From an uncultured Paludibaculum sp. (GTDB lineage: Bacteria; Acidobacteriota; Terriglobia; Bryobacterales; Bryobacteraceae): a stretch of 64,000 nt of DNA. Position 1 is the stretch's first letter; every line of letters begins with the position of its first letter. The stretch lies in NCBI RefSeq assembly GCF_963665245.1, contig NZ_OY762269.1:3468237-3532236 (forward strand). Direction: 5' to 3'. The translations under genes and the position numbers were made by a program. Shown piece after piece: positions 55,742 through 63,632 of this stretch. Below the pieces are notes generated by a model, which did not search any database, was not told the DNA's origin, and saw only the letters and a program-made list of their open reading frames with translations.

Positions 55742-56014
55742 ATGAACAGAGACAACATCTTTTTCGCATTGGCTGGATTGGGCCTGGGCGCCGGGCTGGC
55801 ACTGCTGTTCGCGCCTGAATCAGGCCAGCATCTGCGGGGCCGCATCGCCTACCGGGCGCGCGGCGAGGCCCGCCGCCTGAAGCACCAGGCCGAGGATCTC
55901 CAGGCGACCGCCGTGAACCTGGTGGATCAGGGTAAGGAACAGGCGTTGCGGCAGCGCGACGGCATCGTCAACGCTGTGGAGGCCGGCAAGCGCGCCTATC
56001 TGGAAACTGTATAA
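55742..56014 (+). CDS. YtxH-family small membrane protein
   Basis: 90 residues. A single N-terminal transmembrane segment (FFALAGLGLGAGLALLFAPE) with the family motif LFAPESGQHLRGRI, then a charged helical tail. YtxH-type proteins are general stress proteins of unknown function, often with coiled coils. TTAAGGAGAACG precedes the ATG. It follows the SYLF gene by 28 bp and precedes the lmo0937-type gene by 42 bp, so all three are probably one operon. Confidence 0.85.
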   Translation: MNRDNIFFALAGLGLGAGLALLFAPESGQHLRGRIAYRARGEARRLKHQAEDLQATAVNLVDQGKEQALRQRDGIVNAVEAGKRAYLETV

Positions 56015-56056
56015 CGCATACCGCCTCGGCTACCGTCCGGCACAAGGAGGTGCTGA

Positions 56057-56206
56057 ATGTTATGGACAATCTTCGTGATCCTATTGGTCTTGTGGCTGCT
56101 TGGAATGGTGACGTCGTACACGCTGTATGGCTTCATCCACATCCTGCTGGTCGTGGCGCTGGTCATCCTTCTCCTCCGCGTCATCGAAGGCCGTAGGGTC
56201 CTCTAG
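56057..56206 (+). CDS. lmo0937-type small membrane protein
   Basis: 49 residues, too short for most length cut-offs. The sequence MLWTIFVILLVLWLLGMVTS, then YTLYGFIHILLVVALVILLL and a basic RVIEGRRVL end, gives two transmembrane helices and matches the DUF5670/lmo0937 family. CAAGGAGG lies 6 bases upstream of the ATG at 56057. Its gene neighbourhood with SYLF and YtxH fits an envelope-stress role, inferred only. Confidence 0.88.
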   Translation: MLWTIFVILLVLWLLGMVTSYTLYGFIHILLVVALVILLLRVIEGRRVL

Positions 56207-56210
56207 TTCC

Positions 56211-56254
56211 GGCCGGTCCGGGCGTCTCACAGCGGTGCGGCGCCCGGACCGGCC
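56211..56254. terminator. Hairpin after the envelope-stress trio
   Basis: A 14-bp perfect stem GGCCGGTCCGGGCG/CGCCCGGACCGGCC with a 16-base loop lies 5 bases after the lmo0937-type stop. It is followed by CGTGTTCTG rather than a T-run, so it may be a Rho-assisted terminator. Confidence 0.6.
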
Positions 56255-56285
56255 CGTGTTCTGTCCGCCCGCCCCGCTTCGAAAA

Positions 56286-56312
56286 CTAGCGAAAAATGGG
56301 GATTTTCGCTAG
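56286..56312 (+). promoter_or_regulatory. Hairpin across the likely ABC-F promoter
   Basis: CTAGCGAAAA (56286-56295) and TTTTCGCTAG (56303-56312) form a perfect 10-bp inverted repeat with loop ATGGGGA. The right arm touches a possible -10 (TAGAAT, 56310-56315), and a weak -35 (TAGCGA, 56287-56292) lies 17 bases upstream of it. The start codon (TTG, 56325) is about 10 bases past the -10, leaving little or no 5' leader. It could be an operator, or an RNA hairpin controlling the ABC-F gene. Confidence 0.45.
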
Positions 56313-56324
56313 AATAGTATTTCC

Positions 56325-57953
56325 TTGATTTCCGTCAACAATCTCACCATGCGCTTCGGCGCCAAGATTCTGTTCGAAGACGTCACCACTACGTTTTTGC
56401 CCGGGCGGCGCTATGCGATCTCCGGACCGAACGGCGCGGGTAAGTCGACGCTGATGAAGATCTTCACCGGCGAGTTGGATGCCTTCAAGGGCACGGTCAC
56501 CAAACCGAAGCGTATGGGCGTGTTGCGGCAGGACCAGTTCGCCTTCGACGCCTATCGCGTGCTGGACGTGGTGATCATGGGCAACGCGCCGCTGTGGCAG
56601 GCGATGCAGGAGCGCGAGGCGCTCTATGAGAAAGACCCGGCGCTGCTCACCGACGACGACGGCATGCGGCTGGGCGAACTGGAAGGCATTGTCGGCGAGG
56701 AAGGCGGCTACAGCGCCGAGAGCGACGCGGCCATCCTGCTATCGGGTTTGGGCGTCGACGACGAACTGCACGAGCGCCGCATGGGCGAGTTGCAGGGCGG
56801 CCAGAAGGTCCGCGTACTGCTGGCGCAGGCCCTGTTCGGCAACCCCGAAGTGCTGCTGCTGGACGAGCCGACGAACCACCTCGACCTGGACTCGGTCCAC
56901 TGGCTGCAGGACTACCTGTGCAAGTACGAGGGACTGCTGATCGTTATCTCTCACGACCGTCACTTCCTCAATAGTGTGTGCACGCACACGGCCGACATCG
57001 ACTACGAGACGGTCATCACCTACACCGGCGGCTACGACGACATGGTGCTGGCGAAGATGCAGATCCGGTCGCGCATTGAGGCCCAGAACGAGCAGCGCGA
57101 GAAGAAGATTGCGCAGTTGAACGAGTTCATCGCGCGCTTCTCAGCCGGCACGCGGTCGAGCCAGGTGACGTCGCGCAAGAAGGAAGTCGAGCGGCTGCAG
57201 AACTCCGATCTGGCCCGGTCGAACATTCAACGGCCGTTCATCCGCTTCAATATCGAACGCCCGTCGGGCCGCCATCCCCTGGAGATCCAGGGCCTGTCGA
57301 AGGCGTATGACGATCTCAAGGTCGTCACGAAGTTTTCGGCCAAGATCGCGCGCGGCGAGAAGATCGCCCTGATGGGCCGCAACGGTTGCGGCAAGACCAC
57401 GCTGCTGCGCAGCGTTCTGCGCAACGCGCCCGGCGGTGTCGACGACAAGGACAGGCTATTCCCCATCGACGCGGGCACGGTGACGTGGGGTCATGAAGTT
57501 TCGGTCGGTTACTTCGCCCAGGATCACAGCGAGTCGATTCAGCATGGCATGACGGTGATTGAGTGGCTCTATCAGTTCGATCCGCGTGCGTCGCAGGAAG
57601 AATTGCGCGGGTTGCTGGGGCAAATGCTGTTCAGCGGCGACGATGCGCTGAAGCCGACACAGGCGCTGTCGGGCGGCGAGGCGGCACGTATCATCTTCTG
57701 CCGGCTGATGCTGCAGAAGCCCAACCTGCTGGTGCTGGACGAACCAACGAACCACCTGGACCTGGAGTCGATCAACGCGCTGAACATTGCGCTGCAGAAG
57801 TACGACGGCACGGTGCTGCTGGTGACGCACGACCACGACGTGATCGACGAAGTGGCCTCGCGCATCTGGCACTTCGACCACGGCAAAATCGAAGACTTCC
57901 CCGGGACGTACGAAGAGTATCAGGCAGCGCAGGGGCAGCAGCAACGGAGGTAA
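56325..57953 (+). CDS. ABC-F family ATPase (YbiT-like)
   Basis: 542 residues with two fused nucleotide-binding domains and no transmembrane part, as in ABC-F translation factors. NBD1: AISGPNGAGKSTLMKIFTGE, signature LQGGQKVRVLLAQAL, Walker B EVLLLDEPTNHLDLDS. NBD2: ALMGRNGCGKTTLLRS, LSGGEAARIIFCRLML, LLVLDEPTNHLDLESI. The P-site interaction linker lies between them (IEAQNEQREKKIAQLNEFIA). Most similar to YbiT by overall pattern, acting on ribosomes. The start is TTG at 56325, giving the standard MISVNNLTMRFG. A hairpin lies immediately upstream. Confidence 0.9.
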   Translation: MISVNNLTMRFGAKILFEDVTTTFLPGRRYAISGPNGAGKSTLMKIFTGELDAFKGTVTKPKRMGVLRQDQFAFDAYRVLDVVIMGNAPLWQAMQEREALYEKDPALLTDDDGMRLGELEGIVGEEGGYSAESDAAILLSGLGVDDELHERRMGELQGGQKVRVLLAQALFGNPEVLLLDEPTNHLDLDSVHWLQDYLCKYEGLLIVISHDRHFLNSVCTHTADIDYETVITYTGGYDDMVLAKMQIRSRIEAQNEQREKKIAQLNEFIARFSAGTRSSQVTSRKKEVERLQNSDLARSNIQRPFIRFNIERPSGRHPLEIQGLSKAYDDLKVVTKFSAKIARGEKIALMGRNGCGKTTLLRSVLRNAPGGVDDKDRLFPIDAGTVTWGHEVSVGYFAQDHSESIQHGMTVIEWLYQFDPRASQEELRGLLGQMLFSGDDALKPTQALSGGEAARIIFCRLMLQKPNLLVLDEPTNHLDLESINALNIALQKYDGTVLLVTHDHDVIDEVASRIWHFDHGKIEDFPGTYEEYQAAQGQQQRR

Positions 57954-58020
57954 GGGCCGGAACGCGTCCAGCCCCTCCCATGCCAGCTCCGGCCGCTGCC
58001 GGTCTCTGCTCTATTGGGGC

Positions 58021-59580
58021 CTATTGGACCGGCGTCTTTACCGGCTCCGGCATCTGTTCCTTGGTGAAGCGCGGCAGCATCTCATCTCGATTGGCCAGGT
58101 GCCACACGGCTCCCGCAATGACGATGGAGGCGTTCATGGCATCCTCCGGCACGATGCGCTCATAGGTGTCGAGGTTGGTGTGCCAGGTGGTGCCGAAGTA
58201 TTCAATTGGATCCTGACCCAAGCCGATCCCCGCCAGGCCCGCCGCGTTGAAAGACGTGCTGTCCGTGCCTCCGGTGCGGCGGCTCTTGCCGGCCGAGGCT
58301 CCGGCGACTCCAAGATCGGCGAACGGATCCAGCGCCGACTTCAGCACATCGGCCGCTTCCTGAGGTCCAAAGACGTTGGCCATGCGGACGCGGCCCGTGC
58401 CGCTGTCGATGTTGAAGTAGGCTACCAGCTTGCCGAACTCCGCCTTCGGCTCTTCAAACGTGCCGAAGTGCTCTTTCACATAGGCCTGCGAGCCCAGCAG
58501 GCCCTGCTCTTCCGCGCTCCAGAGGGCGATGCGGATCGTGCGCCGGGGCTGGATGCCCAGCGTTTGGATGAGCCGCGCGGCCTCCATCATCATCGATGAG
58601 CCGATGCCGTTGTCGGTCGCGCCGGTGGCCGAGTGCCACGAGTCCAGGTGTCCGCCCAGCATCACCACCTCATCCGCCTTGTCGGTGCCGGGGATCTCCG
58701 CCACCACGTTGTACGTCGTCTTGCCCTCCGGATAGACGTGGTTGGTGATGTCGAATTCCATCTCCACCTTCTCTCCGTCGTCCAGCAGGCGCGCAATGCG
58801 GCCGTAGTCTTCATTGCGCAGAACCACCGTCGGCACCACCTTGGTCAGGTCGTAGGTCCGGTTGTTGAACGCGCGCACCATGCCGTGGGCCATGCCCGCG
58901 TCGTTGACGCGTACCGGCGCTCCGTTGGCCACCAGCCATGCATCGATCTGCGTATTGATCTGTGCGGCTGTGAGCTTGCCGGGTTCCGGCTTGGCGGCGG
59001 GCGGACGGCCCGGTCCACCCTGGCCCGAGAGGCGCCGCTTGATTGCCTCCTCGTCCATGCGCTTGTTCAGCGGTTCGAAGCTGACGGGCACCACGGCGGC
59101 CTTGCCGACGAAGACGATGTGGCCGCCGACCTTGGTCTTGTTCTCTGCCAGCCAGGCGGTGAATTCTTCCTGCGTGGGTGCCTTTGGCGGGTCTACCAGC
59201 ACAACCTGCGACTTGGCCGGGCCGTTGGTGGAAGGAGTCCAGGAGAGCACTTCGAATACCAGATTGTCCTTCAGCGGAGCCGTGACATAACCGGACGCGC
59301 GATCGTTGAGCCAACCCGGATGGCCAAAATCCCAGGGCTCCAGATGGGCGTTCTTCAAGCCCCATTCCGTCATCTTGTCGCGCGCCCACTTGGCGGCGGC
59401 TTCGTGATTGGGGGAGCCGGTGAGGCGCGGGCCGTAACGGTCGGTCAGCATATGCAGGGTCTTCATTACCTGCGAGTGGGCGGCTTCCTCCTGGCGGAGC
59501 TTCTGGTTCACGTCCGAATTGATGCGCTCTTCGGCGGTGACGAAGAGAGCGGTGGCAAGCAGCAGCAGAGCGAGACGCAT
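58021..59580 (-). CDS. Secreted M28-family aminopeptidase
   Basis: 519 residues with a signal peptide (LALLLLATALFVTA). A PA-like insertion spans about 120-290. The M28 zinc domain has metal ligands in MLGGHLDSWHSATGATDNGI (His, Asp), WSAEEQGLLGS (catalytic Glu pair), NIDSGTGR (Asp) and TTWHTNLDTYER (His), so the enzyme looks active. The C-terminus ends QMPEPVKTPVQ. Likely role: periplasmic or extracellular peptide hydrolysis. It is convergent with the ABC-F gene and divergent from the adenosine-kinase gene (41 bp between starts). Confidence 0.9.
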   Translation of the reverse strand: MRLALLLLATALFVTAEERINSDVNQKLRQEEAAHSQVMKTLHMLTDRYGPRLTGSPNHEAAAKWARDKMTEWGLKNAHLEPWDFGHPGWLNDRASGYVTAPLKDNLVFEVLSWTPSTNGPAKSQVVLVDPPKAPTQEEFTAWLAENKTKVGGHIVFVGKAAVVPVSFEPLNKRMDEEAIKRRLSGQGGPGRPPAAKPEPGKLTAAQINTQIDAWLVANGAPVRVNDAGMAHGMVRAFNNRTYDLTKVVPTVVLRNEDYGRIARLLDDGEKVEMEFDITNHVYPEGKTTYNVVAEIPGTDKADEVVMLGGHLDSWHSATGATDNGIGSSMMMEAARLIQTLGIQPRRTIRIALWSAEEQGLLGSQAYVKEHFGTFEEPKAEFGKLVAYFNIDSGTGRVRMANVFGPQEAADVLKSALDPFADLGVAGASAGKSRRTGGTDSTSFNAAGLAGIGLGQDPIEYFGTTWHTNLDTYERIVPEDAMNASIVIAGAVWHLANRDEMLPRFTKEQMPEPVKTPVQ

Positions 59581-59621
59581 ATGGAGACAGGATACCCCGG
59601 CGCGTTACCATATTCATTGCC

Positions 59622-60104
59622 ATGGAACTGAAATCGGTCCGTCTGAGCATTCCCGAAGACGGCAACATCATCCTGGGTCAGAGCCACTTCATCAAGACCG
59701 TGGAAGACCTGTACGAAGCCATCGTCAACACGGTGCCGCAGATGAAGTTCGGCCTCGCCTTCTGCGAGGCGTCGGGCGCGTGTTTGATCCGGGCCGACGG
59801 CAATGACGAGGCTTTGAAGACGCTAGCCATCCAGAACGCCCAGGCCGTGGCGGCCGGACACACGTTCGTCATCTGCATGCGCGAGGGCTACCCCATCAAC
59901 CTGCTGACCCGCATCAAGGATGTGCCCGAGGTGGTGGGTTTGTTTTGCGCGACGGCGAACGAGGTGGAAGTGATCGTGGCCGAATCGGAGCAGGGACGCG
60001 GCGTGCTGGGCGTTATCGACGGCGAGCCGCCCAAGGGCGTGGAAGGTCCGGCCGATATCGAATGGCGGCATGGGTTGTTGCGCAAGATCGGCTACAAGCG
60101 CTAG
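59622..60104 (+). CDS. Adenosine-specific kinase (PF04008 type)
   Basis: 160 residues matching the small adenosine-specific kinase family first known from archaea (KSVRLSIPEDGNIILGQSHF, EASGACLIRADGNDEALKTL, EVEVIVAESEQGRGVLGVID). No classical P-loop is seen, as expected of this family. Adenosine metabolism is the inferred role, and the neighbours (acylphosphatase, apt, prs) support a nucleotide-salvage setting. The family's exact activity is not well settled. There is no signal peptide. The ATG at 59622 follows GTTACCATATTCATTGCC. Confidence 0.85.
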   Translation: MELKSVRLSIPEDGNIILGQSHFIKTVEDLYEAIVNTVPQMKFGLAFCEASGACLIRADGNDEALKTLAIQNAQAVAAGHTFVICMREGYPINLLTRIKDVPEVVGLFCATANEVEVIVAESEQGRGVLGVIDGEPPKGVEGPADIEWRHGLLRKIGYKR

Positions 60105-60126
60105 CTCCGCCGATAATGAAAACAGC

Positions 60127-60429
60127 ATGGTAAGCAAGATCGACCGACAGGGGCCGGGACGGGTTTCCCGCCTCTACGTAATCAAGGGCCGGGTGCAGGG
60201 CGTCGGCTATCGCTATTTCGCCCAGACGGCGGCGGCGGAGTTTCACATCACCGGATGGGTGCGGAATCGGGATGACGGCGCGGTGGAGACCTACGCCACC
60301 GGGACCCCGGAGCAGTTGGCGGCCTATAGCGGCCGGCTGCGGATGGGGCCGCGATTTGGCGAAGTGCGCAGCGTCGAGGAGATCGAAGCGCCTCTGCTAC
60401 AATCGGATGGGTTTTCCATCAAACACTAG
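60127..60429 (+). CDS. acyP: Acylphosphatase
   Basis: 100 residues. The catalytic loop is KGRVQGVGYRYFAQTAAAEF (Arg and backbone phosphate-binding turn), and the Asn motif is ITGWVRNRDDGAVETYATGT. It hydrolyses carboxyl-phosphate bonds in metabolites such as 1,3-bisphosphoglycerate or acetyl phosphate. The ATG at 60127 gives a 14-residue lead before the domain. It sits between the adenosine-specific kinase (22-bp gap) and apt (15-bp gap). Confidence 0.94.
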   Translation: MVSKIDRQGPGRVSRLYVIKGRVQGVGYRYFAQTAAAEFHITGWVRNRDDGAVETYATGTPEQLAAYSGRLRMGPRFGEVRSVEEIEAPLLQSDGFSIKH

Positions 60430-60444
60430 TTTCCCCTATTATTT

Positions 60445-60960
60445 ATGACCGATTTGAAGTCACTCATCCGCGAAGTGCCGGACTTCCCGAAGCCGGGTAT
60501 CAACTTCTATGACATCACCACCCTGCTCAAAGACCCGGAGGGCTGGAAAGCGACCATCGACGCGCTGAAGGCGCGCTACGAGGGCGTCCAGGTCGATGTG
60601 GTGGTGGGCATCGAGGCACGCGGGTTCTTCTTCGCCCCGGCGATTGCTTACGCCTTGGGCGCCGGGTTCGTTCCGGTTCGTAAGCCGGGCAAGCTGCCGG
60701 CCGCGACGGAAACGGTGGAGTACGCCCTGGAGTACGGAACGGACAAGCTCCAGGTGCATAAGGATGCGATCCAGCCGGGGATGCGTGTGCTGATTATCGA
60801 CGACGTGTTGGCCACGGGCGGTACCGCATCCGCGGTGGCTGAACTCATCGAACGCATGGGCGGGCAGGTGCTGAGCCTGGGCTTCCTCATCGAGCTCGAC
60901 TTCCTGCACGGACGAACAAAGCTCGAGGGCAGGGAAGTCTACTCGGTCCTGCACTACTAA
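60445..60960 (+). CDS. apt: Adenine phosphoribosyltransferase
   Basis: 171 residues forming AMP from adenine and PRPP (purine salvage). The PRPP-binding loop is VLIIDDVLATGGTASAVAEL, and the purine-binding region includes IEARGFFFAPAIAYALGAGF and VRKPGKLPAAT. Length is canonical. It precedes ispE by a single base and is followed, after ispE, by prs, which makes its PRPP substrate. The genes likely form one operon. Confidence 0.96.
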   Translation: MTDLKSLIREVPDFPKPGINFYDITTLLKDPEGWKATIDALKARYEGVQVDVVVGIEARGFFFAPAIAYALGAGFVPVRKPGKLPAATETVEYALEYGTDKLQVHKDAIQPGMRVLIIDDVLATGGTASAVAELIERMGGQVLSLGFLIELDFLHGRTKLEGREVYSVLHY

Positions 60961-60961
60961 A

Positions 60962-61903
60962 GTGTCCGCAAGAATCGCCAAGGTCCGCGCGTATGCCAAG
61001 GTGAACCTCAGCCTGAAGGTGCTTTACAAGCGCACGGACGGCTTCCACGAACTACGCACGGTCTTTCAGACCATCGGACTGCACGACACCATTGAATTTG
61101 AGTTCACTCCCGGCAAAACTACGTCTGTAGAGCTGGAGGACGCGCTGGCCATCGAGAACAATCTCGTGACGCGCGCGGCCCGGCTGTTCTTCGAGCGGCG
61201 CAAGGTGCGTGGGCAGTTGCGCATGCGGCTGAAGAAGCAGGTGCCCATGGGGGGCGGCCTGGGGGGCGGCTCGAGCGATGCGGCGGCCGTGCTGCTGGCG
61301 CTGCCAGCCCTGACCGGCAGGAACACGAACCTGCCTGATTTGATGGAGATGGGCGCCGGATTGGGCAGCGATGTCCCGTTTTTCCTGGTCGGCGGAGCGG
61401 CCTTGGGCCTGGGGCGCGGCGAAGAGTTATACCCCCTGCCGGAGCCGAAACCCCAGCCGATGATCGTGCTGGCGCCGCCCATTCATGTGTCGACTCCGGA
61501 GGCCTTCAAAGCCCTGGGGCGCCCGACGTTGACTTCGCCGTCTGAGTTCCCTAAACTAAATACTTTCCAGTCGTTTGTCTGGCAGGCGTATCTTGCGTCT
61601 GACGCGGAGAACGATTTCGAGGTAGCTGTCTTTCAGCTTCATCCGGAGTTGAGACGATGGCGGAGAAAACTCGAACGGCTTGGGGCTCATGTTGCACGGC
61701 TCTCCGGCAGCGGGGCAGCACTCTTCGGGGTGTTTCCAAACCAGGCCAAGCTTCAGGGAGCCCTTCCGCAGTTTCACACGGAGCCTCTCAAGGTTTTCTC
61801 AACAACAATGTTGACGCGCGTGCAGTATCGCGCGCGTTTGTGGCGTAGTGTGCGAGAACACGCAATAGAAAATACATGGCCGCCCCAAAGCCGGTACGCG
61901 TAA
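60962..61903 (+). CDS. ispE: 4-(cytidine 5'-diphospho)-2-C-methyl-D-erythritol kinase
   Basis: 313-residue GHMP kinase of the MEP isoprenoid pathway, phosphorylating CDP-ME at the 2-position. RAYAKVNLSLKVLYKRTDGF is the substrate site with catalytic Lys. The P-loop-like glycine motif is PMGGGLGGGSSDAAAVLLAL, and VARLSGSGAALFGVF is the C-terminal GHMP motif. The start is GTG at 60962. Its stop overlaps the following prs start as TAATG (or prs begins 27 bases earlier). The ispE-prs adjacency is a common bacterial arrangement. Confidence 0.95.
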   Translation: MSARIAKVRAYAKVNLSLKVLYKRTDGFHELRTVFQTIGLHDTIEFEFTPGKTTSVELEDALAIENNLVTRAARLFFERRKVRGQLRMRLKKQVPMGGGLGGGSSDAAAVLLALPALTGRNTNLPDLMEMGAGLGSDVPFFLVGGAALGLGRGEELYPLPEPKPQPMIVLAPPIHVSTPEAFKALGRPTLTSPSEFPKLNTFQSFVWQAYLASDAENDFEVAVFQLHPELRRWRRKLERLGAHVARLSGSGAALFGVFPNQAKLQGALPQFHTEPLKVFSTTMLTRVQYRARLWRSVREHAIENTWPPQSRYA

Positions 61904-62853
61904 TGAGATCTGAGAGACTGAAAATTCTAGCCGGGAATTCGAATCCGGCGCTGGCCACCGCGCTGTGCGCGGAACTCGGGACAGTGCTGGGCGGAGCCCG
62001 GGTGAAGACGTTCTCCGACGGGGAAATCTGGGTTCAGATCGAGGAGAACGTGCGCGGCAACGACGTCTTCGTGGTGCAATCCACGTGTACGCCGGCCGAC
62101 CGCCATCTGCTGGAACTGATCCTGATGATCGACGCGCTGAAGCGCGCCTCCGCGGATCGCATCACCGCCGTGCTGCCCTACTACGGGTACGCCCGGCAGG
62201 ATCGGAAGGACCGCTCGAGGGTGCCGATCTCGGCCAAGGTCGTGGCCAGCATGCTGGAACGAGCCGGGGCCGACCGGGTGCTGTCGCTCGACCTGCACGC
62301 CGCCCAGATCCAGGGGTTCTTCGATATTCCGGTCGACCATCTGTTCGCCGCACCGGTGATGATCGATCACTTCCGTGCCAATGGCGACCTGGACCGCCTC
62401 ACCGTGGTCTCGCCCGATGCCGGCGGCGTGGAACGCGCCCGGGCCATTGCCAAGCGTCTGGAAGTGCCGCTGGCCATCATCGACAAGCGCCGCGAGCAGC
62501 CCAACGAGGCCGATGTGATGCACATCATCGGCGACGTCGAGGACCGTGATTGCCTGATTATTGACGATCTCATCGATACGGCCGGGACGCTCGTCAAGGG
62601 CACCAAGGCTTTGATCGAGCGAGGCGGGGCCGCCAGTGTTTCGGCCTGTGCCACGCACGCCGTGCTCTCCGGGCCGGCTGTGGAGAACATCACGAATTCT
62701 CCCCTGAAGGAAGTCGTTTTTTCGGACTCCATTCCCTTGCGTCCGGAGGCCGCCGCGTGCGGCAAGATCCGGGTGCTCTCGGTGGCCGGCCTGTTGGCCC
62801 GCGCCATCCAGAGCATTCACGAGGAAACGTCCGTCAGTTCGTTGTTTGTCTGA
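61903..62853 (+). CDS. prs: Ribose-phosphate pyrophosphokinase
   Basis: 316 residues making PRPP from ribose-5-phosphate and ATP. Motifs are LKILAGNSNPALATALCAEL, FSDGEIWVQIEENVRGNDVF, YYGYARQDRKDRSRVPI (catalytic loop), SLDLHAAQIQGFFDIPVDHL, and the PRPP loop CLIIDDLIDTAGTLVKGT. Length is typical. Two starts are possible: the ATG at 61903, overlapping the ispE stop, or an ATG at 61876, nine codons upstream. The first gives the more usual N-terminus. It feeds apt and nucleotide synthesis generally. Confidence 0.95.
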   Translation: MRSERLKILAGNSNPALATALCAELGTVLGGARVKTFSDGEIWVQIEENVRGNDVFVVQSTCTPADRHLLELILMIDALKRASADRITAVLPYYGYARQDRKDRSRVPISAKVVASMLERAGADRVLSLDLHAAQIQGFFDIPVDHLFAAPVMIDHFRANGDLDRLTVVSPDAGGVERARAIAKRLEVPLAIIDKRREQPNEADVMHIIGDVEDRDCLIIDDLIDTAGTLVKGTKALIERGGAASVSACATHAVLSGPAVENITNSPLKEVVFSDSIPLRPEAAACGKIRVLSVAGLLARAIQSIHEETSVSSLFV

Positions 62854-62870
62854 ATCGATAGGAGCGTAAT

Positions 62871-63548
62871 ATGCGAAAGGACATCACCATTGCCGCCGAA
62901 CCCCGCTCGTCGCGGGGTAAGAACGAAGCCCGGCGGCTGCGGGTCCAGCAGCGAATCCCCGCCGTGGTGTATGGCACCGGCAAAGACGCCGTGGCCGTGA
63001 CGGTCAGCCCCAAGGAAGTGAACAAAATTCTGCACTCCGGTTCGGGCGTCAACACGATTTTCAACGTCGACATCTCGGGCGTGGAAAGCACGCCGGTCAT
63101 GGTCGTCGATTGGCAGCACGATCCGGTGAAGAACAACCTGCTTCACGTGGACATGCTGCGCATCGACCTCAGCAAGCGGCTTCGGGTGAAGGTGCCCGTT
63201 CATCCGCTGGGCGATCCGAAGGGCGTCAAGGCCCAGGGTGGTCTGCATGAGATCGTGTCGCGTGAAATCGAGGTCGAGTGCTTGCCGGATGACATTCCGG
63301 AGAAGTTCGATATCGACGTAACGCACCTGATGCTGGGTGACGCGCTGCGCGCCAGCGATCTGCCTCTCACGGGTTCGATGAAGCTGGTGAATGCGCCTGA
63401 TCAGGTTGTTTCCCACGTCGTCGCGGCTCGTGGCGGCGCTGAGACCACTGAGGACGAAGCTGCCAAGACGGCCGAGCCCGAAGTGATCAAGAAGGGCAAG
63501 AAGGAAGACGAAGCGGCGCCGGCTGCCGACGCGAAGAAGAAGAAGTAA
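62871..63548 (+). CDS. rplY: 50S ribosomal protein L25 (TL5/CTC family)
   Basis: 225 residues of the long L25 form, binding 5S rRNA. The N-terminal L25 domain (about 1-95) contains AAEPRSSRGKNEARRLRVQQ and GTGKDAVAVTVSPKEVNKIL. The C-terminal TL5/CTC beta domain (about 100-185) has LRVKVPVHPLGDPKGVKAQG and SREIEVECLPDDIPEKFDID. A low-complexity acidic/lysine tail ends in KKKK. AGGAGCG lies 5 bases before the ATG. It is followed by pth, its usual neighbour. Confidence 0.96.
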   Translation: MRKDITIAAEPRSSRGKNEARRLRVQQRIPAVVYGTGKDAVAVTVSPKEVNKILHSGSGVNTIFNVDISGVESTPVMVVDWQHDPVKNNLLHVDMLRIDLSKRLRVKVPVHPLGDPKGVKAQGGLHEIVSREIEVECLPDDIPEKFDIDVTHLMLGDALRASDLPLTGSMKLVNAPDQVVSHVVAARGGAETTEDEAAKTAEPEVIKKGKKEDEAAPAADAKKKK

Positions 63549-63569
63549 GACACATTGCCGGGGATTGAC

Positions 63570-63609
63570 GTTCCGGCGGAGTGAGCTGCATGGCTCCTTG
63601 CGCCGGAAC
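63570..63609. other. Inverted repeat between rplY and pth
   Basis: GTTCCGGCG (63570-63578) and CGCCGGAAC (63601-63609) pair perfectly around a 22-base loop. There is no T-run, and the gene continues in the same direction, so it may be an attenuator or processing hairpin rather than a full terminator. Confidence 0.4.
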
Positions 63610-63632
63610 AGTCGCCCTGATTTGAGAGCGGA

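Noticed and set aside
61876..61902. Nine-codon extension of prs from an upstream ATG
   Set aside because: Not excluded, but the start at 61903 gives the usual N-terminus and overlaps the ispE stop as TAATG.
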